From contig NZ_CAMTTF010000001.1 of assembly GCF_947077765.1 (NCBI RefSeq), forward strand, positions 532,818 through 596,817: a stretch of 64,000 nt of DNA. Direction: 5' to 3'. The notes under the pieces were generated by a model. That model was not told where the DNA came from, searched no databases, and saw only the letters and a list, made by a program, of their open reading frames with translations. This DNA comes from Salinibacter grassmerensis (GTDB taxonomy: Bacteria > Bacteroidota > Rhodothermia > Rhodothermales > Salinibacteraceae). The position numbers were made by a program, and so were the translations under genes. Below, in pieces: positions 45,715 through 54,817 of this stretch. Each line of letters begins with the position of its first letter. Within the stretch, counting starts at the first letter, position 1.

Positions 45715-46167
45715 TCACCACCCGGCGGTGAGCACCGAGTAGGTTCCAATGATGAGCAGCCCCAGGGCCACCGTCCATGACAGAGACTTGGCAATCAGTC
45801 GCCCCATGGGGTCACGGATGTAGTCGGTCATCACGTTGTTCAGGCCGTAGAAGCCGTGGTGGAGGGCCACAACCAGAAAGAGGATGTTGAACCCCTTCCA
45901 CAGCACCGCGTAGACCGGATCGGCCAGCCGCTGCATCACCACCTGGTACGGAGTGGCCTCGGCGTCCGGGCCGAAGCGGGCCTCCACGCCCTCCTTCGCC
46001 TCCTCCGGGTAGTCCGGCATCTCATTCTTCTCCGTCACGACCTCGTGGGTCACCGAAGCGGCCTGGTGATCGTAGTGCTGCACCCAGAAGTGGGTGATCA
46101 GCATGAAGATGAGGAAGGTGCCGGTGATGCGGTGCAGGAACCAGTTTAGGGCGTTGGTCTGAGCCAT
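45715..46167 (-). CDS. sdhD: Succinate dehydrogenase membrane anchor subunit
   Basis: 150 aa with three hydrophobic segments. The first contains [21 protein letters not shown], the second the likely heme-region [19 protein letters not shown], and the third [16 protein letters not shown]. An acidic insertion between helices 1 and 2 (about 40-75) is longer than in E. coli and fits a halophile. It anchors the complex and shapes the quinone site with sdhC. It is 54 bases after sdhC. Confidence 0.88.
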   Translation of the reverse strand: MAQTNALNWFLHRITGTFLIFMLITHFWVQHYDHQAASVTHEVVTEKNEMPDYPEEAKEGVEARFGPDAEATPYQVVMQRLADPVYAVLWKGFNILFLVVALHHGFYGLNNVMTDYIRDPMGRLIAKSLSWTVALGLLIIGTYSVLTAGW

Positions 46168-46221
46168 GGCAAACGGGGGCCTGAGGGTGAGCCGGTGGGA
46201 TGAGAAGGCGGGCCGGGGACG

Positions 46222-46683
46222 CTAGAGGAACAGCGTCGGCATCGATCCGGGCCCGAGGAGCCACTCGCCGAGTGCGTAAATCGACGGCCAGCCGCCCACG
46301 GCAATGATGACGGCCGTGACGGCCCCCAGCGTCCAGAACAGTTTCTTTTGCTTCGGGCTCCACCCCAGGAAGTCGATGAGCACAAGGCGAAGGCCATTCA
46401 TCGCGTGGTAGGCCACCGCCACCAGGAGGGCAAACTCACCCACCTTGAAGATGGGGCTGTGGTACTTCGCAATGAGCGCGTTGAAGGTCTCCGGGTCCGT
46501 CAGCGCGGTCAGGCCCCAGATGTGGACGATGAGGTACACGACCAGTCCCACGCCGGTCAGGCGGTGCATCATCCAGGCAAACATGCCGGTCCGGATGCGA
46601 TAGGACTGGAACCGACTTTCCTGCTCGGCGGTCGCGTCCGTCTCCTGGGTCGCCGAGGGGCGTTCTTTGGTGTCAACGGCCAT
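46222..46683 (-). CDS. sdhC: Succinate dehydrogenase cytochrome b subunit
   Basis: 153 aa. After a hydrophilic, acidic N-terminus come three membrane helices. The first carries the family signature MFAWMMHRLTGVGLVVYLIV with HIWG, and the second has AVAYHAMNGLRLVLIDFLGW, the histidine-containing SdhC block near heme b. The ATG at 46683 is chosen because it starts just after a short gap from gltA. Same strand and close spacing put it in the gltA-sdhCDAB unit. Confidence 0.92.
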   Translation of the reverse strand: MAVDTKERPSATQETDATAEQESRFQSYRIRTGMFAWMMHRLTGVGLVVYLIVHIWGLTALTDPETFNALIAKYHSPIFKVGEFALLVAVAYHAMNGLRLVLIDFLGWSPKQKKLFWTLGAVTAVIIAVGGWPSIYALGEWLLGPGSMPTLFL

Positions 46684-46847
46684 GGGCCTGATGGGGATTG
46701 TGACGTGGCAAAACAGCCGGGGTGAACGGGTGCCCGTGGCGGGTCTCGTACGTCCCCCGCATGGAAGCACCCGTGGTAAGAGTCAGAATGGAGGGGGAGA
46801 GGCAGAGGTTTCGGAAACCGAAGATTTCCCCCGTCCCCGAACAGTCC

Positions 46848-48014
46848 CTACCGCTCCTCGATGGGCGCCACAGTCCGGTCGCGGGCCCCCACGTACTGGG
46901 CGCGTGGACGGATCAGGCGGTTGTCAGCCCACTGCTCCAGAAGGTGGGCGGTCCAGCCGGCCGTGCGGCTCAGCGCAAAGATGGTCGTGAAGAGGTCGGG
47001 ATCGAGCCCGAGCTGGTAGTAGGTGGGGCCACTGAAGAAGTCGACGTTGGGGTCGATGCCCGTCTCCTCCTCCATCGTTTCGTGGATCTTCGTGGTGTAC
47101 TCGTACCACTTCATGTCGCCGGCCTCTTCGCTGAGTTCCTTCACCATGGTGCGAAGAATGGCGGCGCGAGGGTCCATGGTGTTGTACACGCGGTGGCCAA
47201 AGCCCATGACGCGCTCGTCGGCCTCGAGGCGGTCTCGAACGTACGGCGCCGGGTCCGCGCCCTTCTCGTCGATGTCGAGGAGCATGCGCATGACCTCCTG
47301 GTTGGCCCCGCCGTGCAGCCGCCCCTTGAGGGCGCCGATCGACCCGGAAACCGCGGAATACATGTCCGAGAGGGTCGACCCGATGACGCGGCTGGTAAAG
47401 GTGGAGGCGTTCAGGCCGTGGTCGGCGTGTAGCACGAGGCACACGTCAAAGGTTTCTTCGGCGGCCGTACCGGGCTTCTCGCCGTTCAGCATGTAAAGGA
47501 AATTGTGCGCCATCGACCCGTGGTCGAGCGGGGCGACCGGCTCCTCTCCCTTCCGAAGGCGGTCGAACGCCGCGATGATCGTCGGAATCTGGGCGAGGAT
47601 GCGGTCGGCCTTGCGGTGGTTGGCGGCCTCCCCCATCGTGTCGGCCTCCTCGTCGTAGAGGGCGAGGGCAGACACCGCTGTGCGGAGGACCGCCATGGGG
47701 TGGGCGTCCGCGGGCGTCTCGCGCAGGAGGTTCAGGATGGGCGCGGGGAGGGCCCGCTCGCTGCGCAGGTGAGACGAGAAGTCGTCGAGTTCGGTCTGGG
47801 TCGGAAGTTCGCCGTGGCGGAGCAAGTACACGACCTCCTCGAACGAGGCATGCTCGGCGAGGTCGTGGATGTCGTAGCCGCGATAGATGAGTTGGCCCTT
47901 GTCCCCATCAATTGAGGACAGCTCCGATTCGAGAGCGATGACGCCTTCGAGCCCCCGAGCCTTGATGGGAGCCTCGTCAGTTGTCAACTCCGTTACAGAT
48001 TCTTGGTCAGCCAT
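46848..48014 (-). CDS. gltA: Citrate synthase
   Basis: 388 aa, condensing acetyl-CoA and oxaloacetate. It has the N-terminal KARGLEGVIALESELSSIDG and LIYRGYDI, the first catalytic His in LHADHGLNASTFTSRV, LHGGANQEVMRML, VMGFGHRVYNTMDPRA with the second His, and PNVDFFSGPTYYQLG with the catalytic Asp. This is the short (about 380 aa) type, as in Gram-positive bacteria and archaea. The ATG at 48014 gives the usual N-terminus. It is first in the order gltA-sdhC-sdhD-sdhA-sdhB. Confidence 0.95.
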   Translation of the reverse strand: MADQESVTELTTDEAPIKARGLEGVIALESELSSIDGDKGQLIYRGYDIHDLAEHASFEEVVYLLRHGELPTQTELDDFSSHLRSERALPAPILNLLRETPADAHPMAVLRTAVSALALYDEEADTMGEAANHRKADRILAQIPTIIAAFDRLRKGEEPVAPLDHGSMAHNFLYMLNGEKPGTAAEETFDVCLVLHADHGLNASTFTSRVIGSTLSDMYSAVSGSIGALKGRLHGGANQEVMRMLLDIDEKGADPAPYVRDRLEADERVMGFGHRVYNTMDPRAAILRTMVKELSEEAGDMKWYEYTTKIHETMEEETGIDPNVDFFSGPTYYQLGLDPDLFTTIFALSRTAGWTAHLLEQWADNRLIRPRAQYVGARDRTVAPIEER

Positions 48015-48847
48015 ATCGAGTGTCGTATGTGTTGAGAGCCGAAGTGGAAGGGAGACAGCGTGGCCGTTACGGCCGGAGGGACGTGGACGCAGACGGGCAA
48101 GGGCGCTGGGAAGCAGGACGCAGGAGAGCGGGGCGGAAGTACCCCGCCTCGCGATCTCTCGTGGGGGCGCTTCTGCAAAAAGCCCCAAAGGTGCCGTCGG
48201 CGCAGGGTTCTTCCCACTGCAGAGCAACGTTTGGAGTTGTCCCATTATACAAACGACGGCGCGATGGCCCCACGAATTTTGATTTAAGGGAGGTCCTGGG
48301 GCTCCATCAGTTGCCTCATGCCCTCCTGGGGATCATTCGAGCCGGAAAGACAATACTCTTAGGTGACATTCGGCATTCACGGGAAGCGTTCCCGGGGGTG
48401 TCAAGGGATGCATCCATGCACGCGAGCAGTCGGAAACACACAACAGAAAACGGCATGGCTCGCGGGGCGAGCCGAGGTACGATGACGCGCGGGCCGGACG
48501 CTCTGCACAGCAGAGTCGCGGTCTACGCCCCGTCGCGGCCTCCGTTCGGCTCCGCCTGCTGGCCCGCATCCCATTCCATTTGGCTGTGTCCTGACGCCGG
48601 GAGACAGCCCCGTTCGAACCCATTGCTCACGAGTCAATCCGTGCCCGAGCACTCGGTGCCGGTTCAGGGTTTGTTGGGCGCCGCACGGCGGTGCCCCGCA
48701 GCCAGTCGTGGCATCACGCCTGGACGACCCTGGTGGCAGTTCCGCTTGGTCCCTTCGCCGTTGTTCCGTTTGTACTGATGTTGCGAAGTTCCCGTTGGGC
48801 CCACACCCGCCAGCCGGCACAGGGGCAGGCACACCCCGACCCCACAT
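48015..48847. other. 833-bp gap between divergent gltA and rng
   Basis: No gene is supported. The segment holds several short inverted repeats: CGCGAGC (48421-48427) with GCTCGCG (48458-48464), CTCTGC/GCAGAG around 48500-48514, and the perfect palindrome GGATGCATCC at 48406-48415. It must contain the gltA promoter and a long leader or promoter region for rng. RNase E/G genes often regulate themselves through their 5' leader, so this gap deserves attention. Confidence 0.4.
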
Positions 48848-50641
48848 ATGTCCAAAGAAATTGTCTTCAACGTCGGCAAGGAGCAGACGCGCATCGCCAT
48901 CGTCGAAGATGGCAAGCCCGTCGAGCTCTACATTGAAAATGCCGAGCACAAGCGTACGATCGGCAACCTGTACCTGGGGCAGATCCGAAAGGTGATGCCC
49001 AGCATTCAGGCGGCCTTCGTCGACATCGGACAGGAACAGGACGCCTTCCTCCACTTCTCGGACCTGTCCGACAACCTGCCGTATCTGCTCGACTTCCTCG
49101 GGCTCGAAAAGCCGAAGGTGGAGGCGATCGACGTGCCTACGGGCAAAAAAGACTGGGACAAGCGCCCGTCCGACATCCTCAATCGCAGGCAGACGATCCT
49201 CGTCCAGGTCACCAAGGAGCCCATCTCGAACAAGGGCAGCCGCATCTCCACGGACATCTCGCTTGCGGGGCGCTTCCTGGTGCTAGTGCCCCTCCAGAAC
49301 TACGTTGCCGTCTCGCGCAAGATTACCGACGACGAAGAGCGCCGCCGTCTTGAGTCCCTGGCCAGCAGCCTCGTCCCCGACGGCGTGGGAGTCATCGTGC
49401 GCACCGTTGCCCAGGACCGCGACGCCAAGTCGCTGGACAAGGACATGAAGCTGCTGATGGAACGGTGGCGCCGCGTGGAGAAGCGGCTCAAAGACAAGCC
49501 GAGCCCCCCGGAGCTTGTGCACGAAGACGTGGACATGGCCTCCTCCATTGTGCGGGACGAGTTCTCGGAGGAGTACGATCGCATCCTGGTGGACCACGAG
49601 GGACTGCACAGCAGCATCCAGAGCTACGTGCGGGCTGTGGGGCCGCAGTTGGTCGACCGTGTGGAGCTGTACAAAGGCAACCAGCCGGTCTTCGAGTCGG
49701 TGGGCATCCAGCACGGGGCCGATCGCGCGTTCAAGGACCGCGTGGAGCTGCCCTCCGGGGGCTACCTCTTTATCGAGAAGACCGAGGCGATGCATGTGGT
49801 CGACGTCAACTCGGGGCGCTCCGGGAAGGGCAAATCGCAGGCCGAAAACTCGCTCAACGTCAACCTGGAGGCCGCCCGCGTGATTGCGCGGCAGATTCGG
49901 CTCCGCGACCTGGGGGGCATTATCGTCGTCGACTTTATCGACCTGCGCGGCGAGAAGGACAAGAAAAAAGTCTACGACGAGGTCAAGAAGGGCTTCGAAG
50001 AAGACCGGGCGGTGACGAAGGTGCTGCCGATGAGCGACTTCGGCCTCGTCGAGATCACCCGCCAGCGGCTCCGCCCCAGTATCACGACGACCTTCTCGTC
50101 GGCCAACGGGACGCCGTCCGACGATGGCGGCGGTGACGGGGCCGACCCCAAAGAGCTTCGCCAGGCCGAGCGTAAAATTCAAAGCCTGGAGAAGGAGGTG
50201 AAGAAGCGCGAGCGTGAGGTGAAGCGCCTGAAGGAAGAGGACGATACGCCGGACGAAGAGGTGACGGCCCTGCGGCAGAAAATTCAGGCGCTCGAAGACA
50301 AGCTTGAAGCGGCCCGGGCCCAGCAGGTGGCGGAGAGCGCAGAGTCTCGTCCGTCCCCCGCGGAGGAATCCACCGCGTCGGCAGGGGACGACGCTGTCCC
50401 CGAGGACCTTGTCGAAGACATCGAGCAGTGGCTCGTGGCACACAGCGATGCCCACCGTGCCGTGACGCTCCAGGTGCATCCATTCGTCGCGGCGTTCCTG
50501 CGGCGCCCCGTGCCCACGTACACGACCCGCTGGTTCATGGACCACCTGGTGCGGGTCCACGTCGAGGAGGACGCAGAGGTCCCGCCGCACACCTTCCGGG
50601 CGACGGACAAGTCCGGCGACCCCCTGCCGGAATCGCCATAG
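48848..50641 (+). CDS. rng: Ribonuclease E/G family endoribonuclease lacking the Zn-link
   Basis: 597 aa. Single-strand-specific endoribonuclease for rRNA maturation and mRNA decay. The S1 domain contains YLGQIRKVMPSIQAAFVDIG; the catalytic aspartates are in HVVDVNSGRSGKG and IIVVDFIDLRGEKD. After FGLVEITRQRLRP the family has a CPxC Zn-link, but this protein has a Ser/Gly/Asp linker and then a predicted coiled coil (about 435-510). No cysteine is seen anywhere in the chain. The C-terminal small domain is retained (VTLQVHPFVAAFLRR). Dimer or tetramer formation may rely on the coiled coil, which is inference. Confidence 0.93.
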   Translation: MSKEIVFNVGKEQTRIAIVEDGKPVELYIENAEHKRTIGNLYLGQIRKVMPSIQAAFVDIGQEQDAFLHFSDLSDNLPYLLDFLGLEKPKVEAIDVPTGKKDWDKRPSDILNRRQTILVQVTKEPISNKGSRISTDISLAGRFLVLVPLQNYVAVSRKITDDEERRRLESLASSLVPDGVGVIVRTVAQDRDAKSLDKDMKLLMERWRRVEKRLKDKPSPPELVHEDVDMASSIVRDEFSEEYDRILVDHEGLHSSIQSYVRAVGPQLVDRVELYKGNQPVFESVGIQHGADRAFKDRVELPSGGYLFIEKTEAMHVVDVNSGRSGKGKSQAENSLNVNLEAARVIARQIRLRDLGGIIVVDFIDLRGEKDKKKVYDEVKKGFEEDRAVTKVLPMSDFGLVEITRQRLRPSITTTFSSANGTPSDDGGGDGADPKELRQAERKIQSLEKEVKKREREVKRLKEEDDTPDEEVTALRQKIQALEDKLEAARAQQVAESAESRPSPAEESTASAGDDAVPEDLVEDIEQWLVAHSDAHRAVTLQVHPFVAAFLRRPVPTYTTRWFMDHLVRVHVEEDAEVPPHTFRATDKSGDPLPESP

Positions 50642-50723
50642 CGGAGGCTGGCAATGGCGAAACAACTGGGGGGCGGCCTGGGATGAAGTGGCGTGCGTTT
50701 TTGTTGGAGTGTGACTGTGCGGT

Positions 50724-51008
50724 ATGGACACTGCTACGATCATCGACGAGTTGGAAGGGGTTGCGGGCCGGCTGGGGATCGAGGTGCGGGCCGAGCCCGG
50801 CAACTTCCGCGGGGGGCGCTGTGTCGTGGAGGGGGAGGAAGTGATTATGCTCAACACGAACGACTTGCCCGAGACGCAACTGGTGGTGTTGGCCGAGGCC
50901 CTGCGGGACGCCCCGCTCGATACCATCTACTTAAAGCCGGCGGTGCGGCGGGCCCTCGAAGAGGCCTGGACGGAGGAGGTGTCGGCGGAGGCTCCACATG
51001 ACGACTAG
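50724..51008 (+). CDS. Small conserved protein, overlaps the hydrolase gene
   Basis: 94 aa, acidic. It has a pattern I recognise from small unnamed proteins of Chlorobi and Bacteroidota: NFRGGRCVVEGEEVIMLN, LVVLAEALRDAPLDTIYLKPAVRRAL. One beta-rich part is followed by helices, with a single cysteine in RGGRC. Function is unknown. Its stop overlaps the ATG of the following metallo-hydrolase by 11 bases, so the two are translationally coupled and may work together. Confidence 0.75.
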   Translation: MDTATIIDELEGVAGRLGIEVRAEPGNFRGGRCVVEGEEVIMLNTNDLPETQLVVLAEALRDAPLDTIYLKPAVRRALEEAWTEEVSAEAPHDD

Positions 51009-51873
51009 CCCCAGCGTGTCCACAGACGTTTCGCCGGCCGACCGCCACGCCCATACGCCTCCGGTCACTGCCACCCTGCTGGGGACAGGAACCTCCACCG
51101 GGGTGCCCGTCATCGGGTGCGATTGTGAGGTGTGCACCTCCACTGATCCCCGCGACACGCGCACCCGCTGCGCCTGCTACGTAGAGGTGGGCGACATGGG
51201 CCTCCTGATCGATACGGGCCCGGACTTCCGGGCGCAGGCGCTCCGCGAGGACATCGACCGCATCGACGCGGTCTGCTACACCCACCACCACTTCGATCAC
51301 GTCGTGGGGCTCGACGACCTGCGTCCCTTCTTCCGGGACAACCGGCGGGTGATGCCGTGCTACGCCCACACCGACACCGCCGCGGTGCTTCGGGGCAATT
51401 ACGACTACGTCTTCGGCGTGGACCCGTACCCCGGCGCCGCGAACGTGGAGTTGGAGGTCGTGGACGGCCCGTTCCGCGTGCCGAGCCGCGCCGCCGACGA
51501 CACCGCGGTCCCCGTCGATCCCATCTTGTTGAAGCACGGCGACGTGCCGGTGCATGGCTATCGCCTGGGCCGCTTTGCGTACCTGACGGACGCGAGTGCC
51601 ATCCCGGAGGCCAGCTACGGGCAGCTGCAGGGCATCGACACGCTCGTCCTGGACGGCCTTCGCCCCCGGCCGCACCCGACCCACTTCTCGTTCGACGAGG
51701 CCGTGGCCGCCGCCCGCCGCATCGGGGCGCGCCGGACGTACCTCGTCCATATGACCCACGACGTGCGCCACGCCGAGGCAGAGGCGGCCCTGCCCGACGA
51801 CATCCACCTCGCCCACGACGGGCTGACCCTAGAGGTGCCGGCCTACGATTCTGCTGGGCAAGACGAACGGTGA
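50998..51873 (+). CDS. PhnP-like metallo-beta-lactamase-fold hydrolase
   Basis: 291 aa. The metal site is THHHFDHVVGLDDLR (HxHxDH); other ligands are likely in LTDASAIPE and VHMTHD. The N-terminal LLGTGTSTGVPVIGCDCEVC, with CDCEVC and a later RTRCACY, matches the PhnP/MBL subgroup, which often binds an extra zinc. PhnP is a cyclic phosphodiesterase; the substrate here is inferred only by fold. The ATG at 50998 overlaps the end of the small gene upstream. A residue-rich start (about 22 residues) precedes the fold. Confidence 0.88.
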   Translation: MTTSPSVSTDVSPADRHAHTPPVTATLLGTGTSTGVPVIGCDCEVCTSTDPRDTRTRCACYVEVGDMGLLIDTGPDFRAQALREDIDRIDAVCYTHHHFDHVVGLDDLRPFFRDNRRVMPCYAHTDTAAVLRGNYDYVFGVDPYPGAANVELEVVDGPFRVPSRAADDTAVPVDPILLKHGDVPVHGYRLGRFAYLTDASAIPEASYGQLQGIDTLVLDGLRPRPHPTHFSFDEAVAAARRIGARRTYLVHMTHDVRHAEAEAALPDDIHLAHDGLTLEVPAYDSAGQDER

Positions 51874-51936
51874 ATCTTTCCGCCCGGTCGGCAATTGATT
51901 GGGGAGAGTTTTATCCATCACGACCTGTTGCGCTCC

Positions 51937-52365
51937 GTGCCCCTCCTCGTCCTCAACGGCCCCAACCTGAACCTGCTCGGCACCCGCGAGCCGGAGACCT
52001 ATGGCACCACGACGCTTGCCGACATTCAGTCCGATCTCACCGAGTCGTTTCCCGAGGTCACGCTCCGCTTCGCGCAGGAGAACAGCGAAGGCGCGCTCAT
52101 TGACCATCTGCACGCCGCGCACGAGGACGAAGTTGACGGTGTGGTCTTCAATCCGGGCGGGTACACCCATACGTCCGTCGCCCTGCGCGACGCGGTCGCC
52201 GCGATCGAGCCACCGGTGGTGGAGGTGCACCTTTCGAACGTCCATGCCCGAGAGGACTTCCGGCGCACGTCACGGATCGCCCCGGCCTGCGTGGGGCAGA
52301 TGAGCGGCTTTGGGGCGGACGGGTATCGGCTGGCGGTGGGGTACTTCGTGGGCCGTGAAGCGTGA
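51937..52365 (+). CDS. aroQ: Type II 3-dehydroquinate dehydratase
   Basis: Third enzyme of the shikimate pathway, 142 aa. Motifs are LLVLNGPNLNLLGTREPETYG, with the catalytic Tyr and Arg region, FAQENSEGALIDHLHAA, VFNPGGYTHTSVALRDA and EVHLSNVHAREDFR, ending with the gating Arg and GFGADGY. The GTG at 51937 gives the usual start one residue before the conserved strand; a TTG at 51895 or 51928 would lengthen it. A GGGGAG stretch near 51901 is poorly spaced for 51937, so the start is not certain. Confidence 0.93.
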   Translation: MPLLVLNGPNLNLLGTREPETYGTTTLADIQSDLTESFPEVTLRFAQENSEGALIDHLHAAHEDEVDGVVFNPGGYTHTSVALRDAVAAIEPPVVEVHLSNVHAREDFRRTSRIAPACVGQMSGFGADGYRLAVGYFVGREA

Positions 52366-52369
52366 TGTA

Positions 52370-52415
52370 TAGAGAGCGGTGCGCAGCGCGTACTCCAGAT
52401 TGTGCGGACGGAGCC
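52370..52415. repeat. Degenerate 7-bp-periodic repeat after aroQ
   Basis: The sequence reads roughly as sevens: TGATGTA, TAGAGAG, CGGTGCG, CAGCGCG, TACTCCA, GATTGTG. The part GCGTACTCC is identical to a part of the metY-metX repeat arm at 30290-30298. It lies between aroQ and the next gene and has no coding potential I can see. Confidence 0.4.
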
Positions 52416-52535
52416 AGTTTTGGTAAGAGCTTTTGCCTGAGGGGGTGAAGAAGAGAGAGGGTGTCCACTTCCGCAGGGAGCGTTTTTCCAACCGCTTCGT
52501 TCGTCGTTAGACAGTTGCATTTCGTTCCTGACCAG

Positions 52536-53012
52536 ATGGCGGGCTACAAGGGTCACATTGCGGGCGCGACGGTTTTCGGGGGCGGGTACCTGGCGGCCCT
52601 CGGGTACGCGTTTTCCGTCGACGCGGCCTACCGACAATTTACAGCGCTGGAGCAGGTGGGATACCCCCTTGCGCTCCTGGCGCTGGCGCTCCTGTTTGGC
52701 CTCTGGCCCGACGTGGACACCGACTCAAAAGGACAGGAGATCTTCTACTCGATCTTCTTCGCCGTGGACCTGTTCCTGGTGGTCACGGAGCAGTTTCGAG
52801 CGGCGGCCTACCTGGGGCTCGTGGCGGTGCTGCTGGTGCTTAGCACCCATCGGGGGTGGACGCACACCTGGTGGGCGATGGTGCTGGTGCCGTCGCCGTT
52901 GCTCATCCTGCCGTACCTGCACGTGCCGGGGCGCCCCCTCGTGGGGCTGCCGTTCTACGGGGCGGCGGTGGTGGGGTATCTGAGCCACCTCGTCGTGGAT
53001 CGGCTGTGGTAG
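52536..53012 (+). CDS. YdjM/DUF457-like inner-membrane metal-dependent hydrolase
   Basis: 158 aa with several membrane segments. Motifs of the YdjM family are seen: YKGHIAG near the start (family H.....G), LFGLWPDVDTDS (family P..D.D) and THRGWTHTWWA (family HRG.THS), plus LSHLVVD at the end. Histidines and aspartates of these motifs are thought to bind a metal. In E. coli ydjM is LexA-controlled; nothing here shows such control. The ATG at 52536 places the GH motif at the expected place. Confidence 0.8.
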   Translation: MAGYKGHIAGATVFGGGYLAALGYAFSVDAAYRQFTALEQVGYPLALLALALLFGLWPDVDTDSKGQEIFYSIFFAVDLFLVVTEQFRAAAYLGLVAVLLVLSTHRGWTHTWWAMVLVPSPLLILPYLHVPGRPLVGLPFYGAAVVGYLSHLVVDRLW

Positions 53013-53034
53013 AACAAACACACGAAGGCACGGG

Positions 53035-54729
53035 ATGAGTGACGAGTCGGAGACAGCGTCGGCGGTGGAGGAGGCGCCGGAGTCGGGCGAGGAAAGTGCG
53101 GCTGGGTCCGTGGCCGGCGGCATTTTCCTGAGCCGGATTCTCGGGCTGCTGCGGGAGCGGACGGTGGCCTATTTCTTTGGGGTCGGGGCCCACGCGGATG
53201 TCCTCCAAGTGGCCTTCAAGTCGCCCAACCTGCTGCAGAACCTGCTGGGGGAGGGCACGATCTCGGCGGCCTTCATCCCCATCTACAGCCGCCTCATCGA
53301 CGAGGAGCGGCCGGAAGCGGCAGGGCGCTTTGCCGGGGCCATCTTTGGATTGCTCCTGGCCGCGGCGGCGGGCGTAGCGCTGCTCGGCGTGGTGTTCGCG
53401 GAGCCGATCGTAACGGTGTTGGCGCCGGGCTTTCTGGACGACGCGGCGCAGGTGGCCGCGGGCACGCTGTCGCTCAACCGGTTCGACCTCGCGGTGCGGG
53501 CGGTGCGCATTATCTTTCCGATGGCCGGGGTGCTCGTGCTCTCGGCGTGGGCATTAGGAGTGCTTAACAGCCACCGGCAGTTCTTCGTCCCGTACGTGGC
53601 CCCGGCGCTGTGGAATGTGGCCATCATCGCCACCCTCTTCGGCGGCGGGTACATGCTGGCGGGCATGCCCGGCGTGCCGGGCGCCCTGTCGAGCGATGCC
53701 CTCACGCGCCTGCTGCTCGTTGCCTGTGTGGGCGCCTTCGGGGGTGGGCTTCTTCAGTTCGGGGTGCAGCTGCCGTTCGTGGTGCGACAGATGAAGGGCT
53801 TCTCGTTCTCGCTGTCGATCCGCGTGGAGGGGGTGCGCGAGGCGTTGAGCGCGTTTGGGCCGGTGGTGGCCAGCCGCGGGGTGGCGCAGCTCTCGGCGTA
53901 CCTCGATCTCTTCCTGGCGTCGTGGCTGGCGGTGGGGGCCCTCAGTGCGCTCCGCTACGCCCAGCTGCTGTATATGCTGCCGATTAGCCTCTTCGGGATG
54001 TCGGTGGCCGCCTCGGAGCTGCCGGAGCTCTCGCGCCTAACGCAGGAAAAGGCGGCGGCCTTCTCGGCGCGCCTGCGTCGCTCACTGCGGCAGATTGCGT
54101 TCCTCACGGTGCCCACGGTGGTGGGCTACCTTGTGTTCGGCGTGCTGCTGGTGGGGGCGCTCTTCCGGACCGGGCAGTTTCAGGCCGGGAGCACATGGCT
54201 CGTCGCGATCGTGCTCGGCGGATACAGCCTCGGCATCCTGGCGACCACGCTGTCGCGCCTCCTCCAAAACGCGTTCTACGCGATTGGCGACACCACGACG
54301 CCGGCCTGGATCGCCGTCCTGCGCGTCACGGTCTCCACGATCGTGGCGGTGCCGGCCATGTTTTGGCTCGACACGATTCCGCTCGCGGCCGTCGTCGGGC
54401 CGCTCCCAGGCGACGAGCTGTTCCTGGGGGCGCTCGGGCTCAGCCTAGGGGCAACAGTCGGGGCATGGGTCGAGGTGGCGGCGCTGCGGCATTGGCTCCA
54501 GGGACCGCTCCCCGACGCCCGCATTCCGTGGGGAAACGCCGGGCGCATGCTGGGCCTCGCGCTCGTGTCGCTTGGGCCGGGGGCGGCTGTGTGGGGGCTT
54601 CTCCCGAACTGGCATGTGCTCGTTGTGGCGCCGATCGTCGTGGCGGCGTACGCGGCCGTCTACCTCGGGGCGGCCTGGGGCCTCGGCGTCGGTGCAATCG
54701 AGGCCTGGACGCGGCGGTTCTTCGGGTAA
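53035..54729 (+). CDS. murJ: Lipid II flippase MurJ
   Basis: 564 aa with about 13-14 hydrophobic segments. It moves lipid II across the inner membrane during peptidoglycan synthesis. The N-terminal block has ILGLLRERTVAYFFGVGAHADV and NLLQNLLGEGTISAAFIPIYS, the MVN signature region, with the functional arginines of helix 1-2. The first 25 residues are acidic and lie before helix 1. It starts 22 bases after the YdjM-like gene and is probably co-transcribed with it. Confidence 0.94.
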   Translation: MSDESETASAVEEAPESGEESAAGSVAGGIFLSRILGLLRERTVAYFFGVGAHADVLQVAFKSPNLLQNLLGEGTISAAFIPIYSRLIDEERPEAAGRFAGAIFGLLLAAAAGVALLGVVFAEPIVTVLAPGFLDDAAQVAAGTLSLNRFDLAVRAVRIIFPMAGVLVLSAWALGVLNSHRQFFVPYVAPALWNVAIIATLFGGGYMLAGMPGVPGALSSDALTRLLLVACVGAFGGGLLQFGVQLPFVVRQMKGFSFSLSIRVEGVREALSAFGPVVASRGVAQLSAYLDLFLASWLAVGALSALRYAQLLYMLPISLFGMSVAASELPELSRLTQEKAAAFSARLRRSLRQIAFLTVPTVVGYLVFGVLLVGALFRTGQFQAGSTWLVAIVLGGYSLGILATTLSRLLQNAFYAIGDTTTPAWIAVLRVTVSTIVAVPAMFWLDTIPLAAVVGPLPGDELFLGALGLSLGATVGAWVEVAALRHWLQGPLPDARIPWGNAGRMLGLALVSLGPGAAVWGLLPNWHVLVVAPIVVAAYAAVYLGAAWGLGVGAIEAWTRRFFG

Positions 54730-54817
54730 CGTCGAGGGGAGCGGGACAGAAGGGCAAAGATGGCCGCAGATTTGCGGGGTGTGAACCACGCGCCTGGGGC
54801 ATCAGTAGCACCCTGCT

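Noticed and set aside
47981-48778. Plus-strand ORF of 265 codons ahead of rng
   Set aside because: It overlaps the start of gltA, shows no domain, and has the codon pattern of non-coding GC-rich DNA.
49283-50926. Minus-strand frames of about 550 codons opposite rng
   Set aside because: Antisense of a clear RNase G gene.
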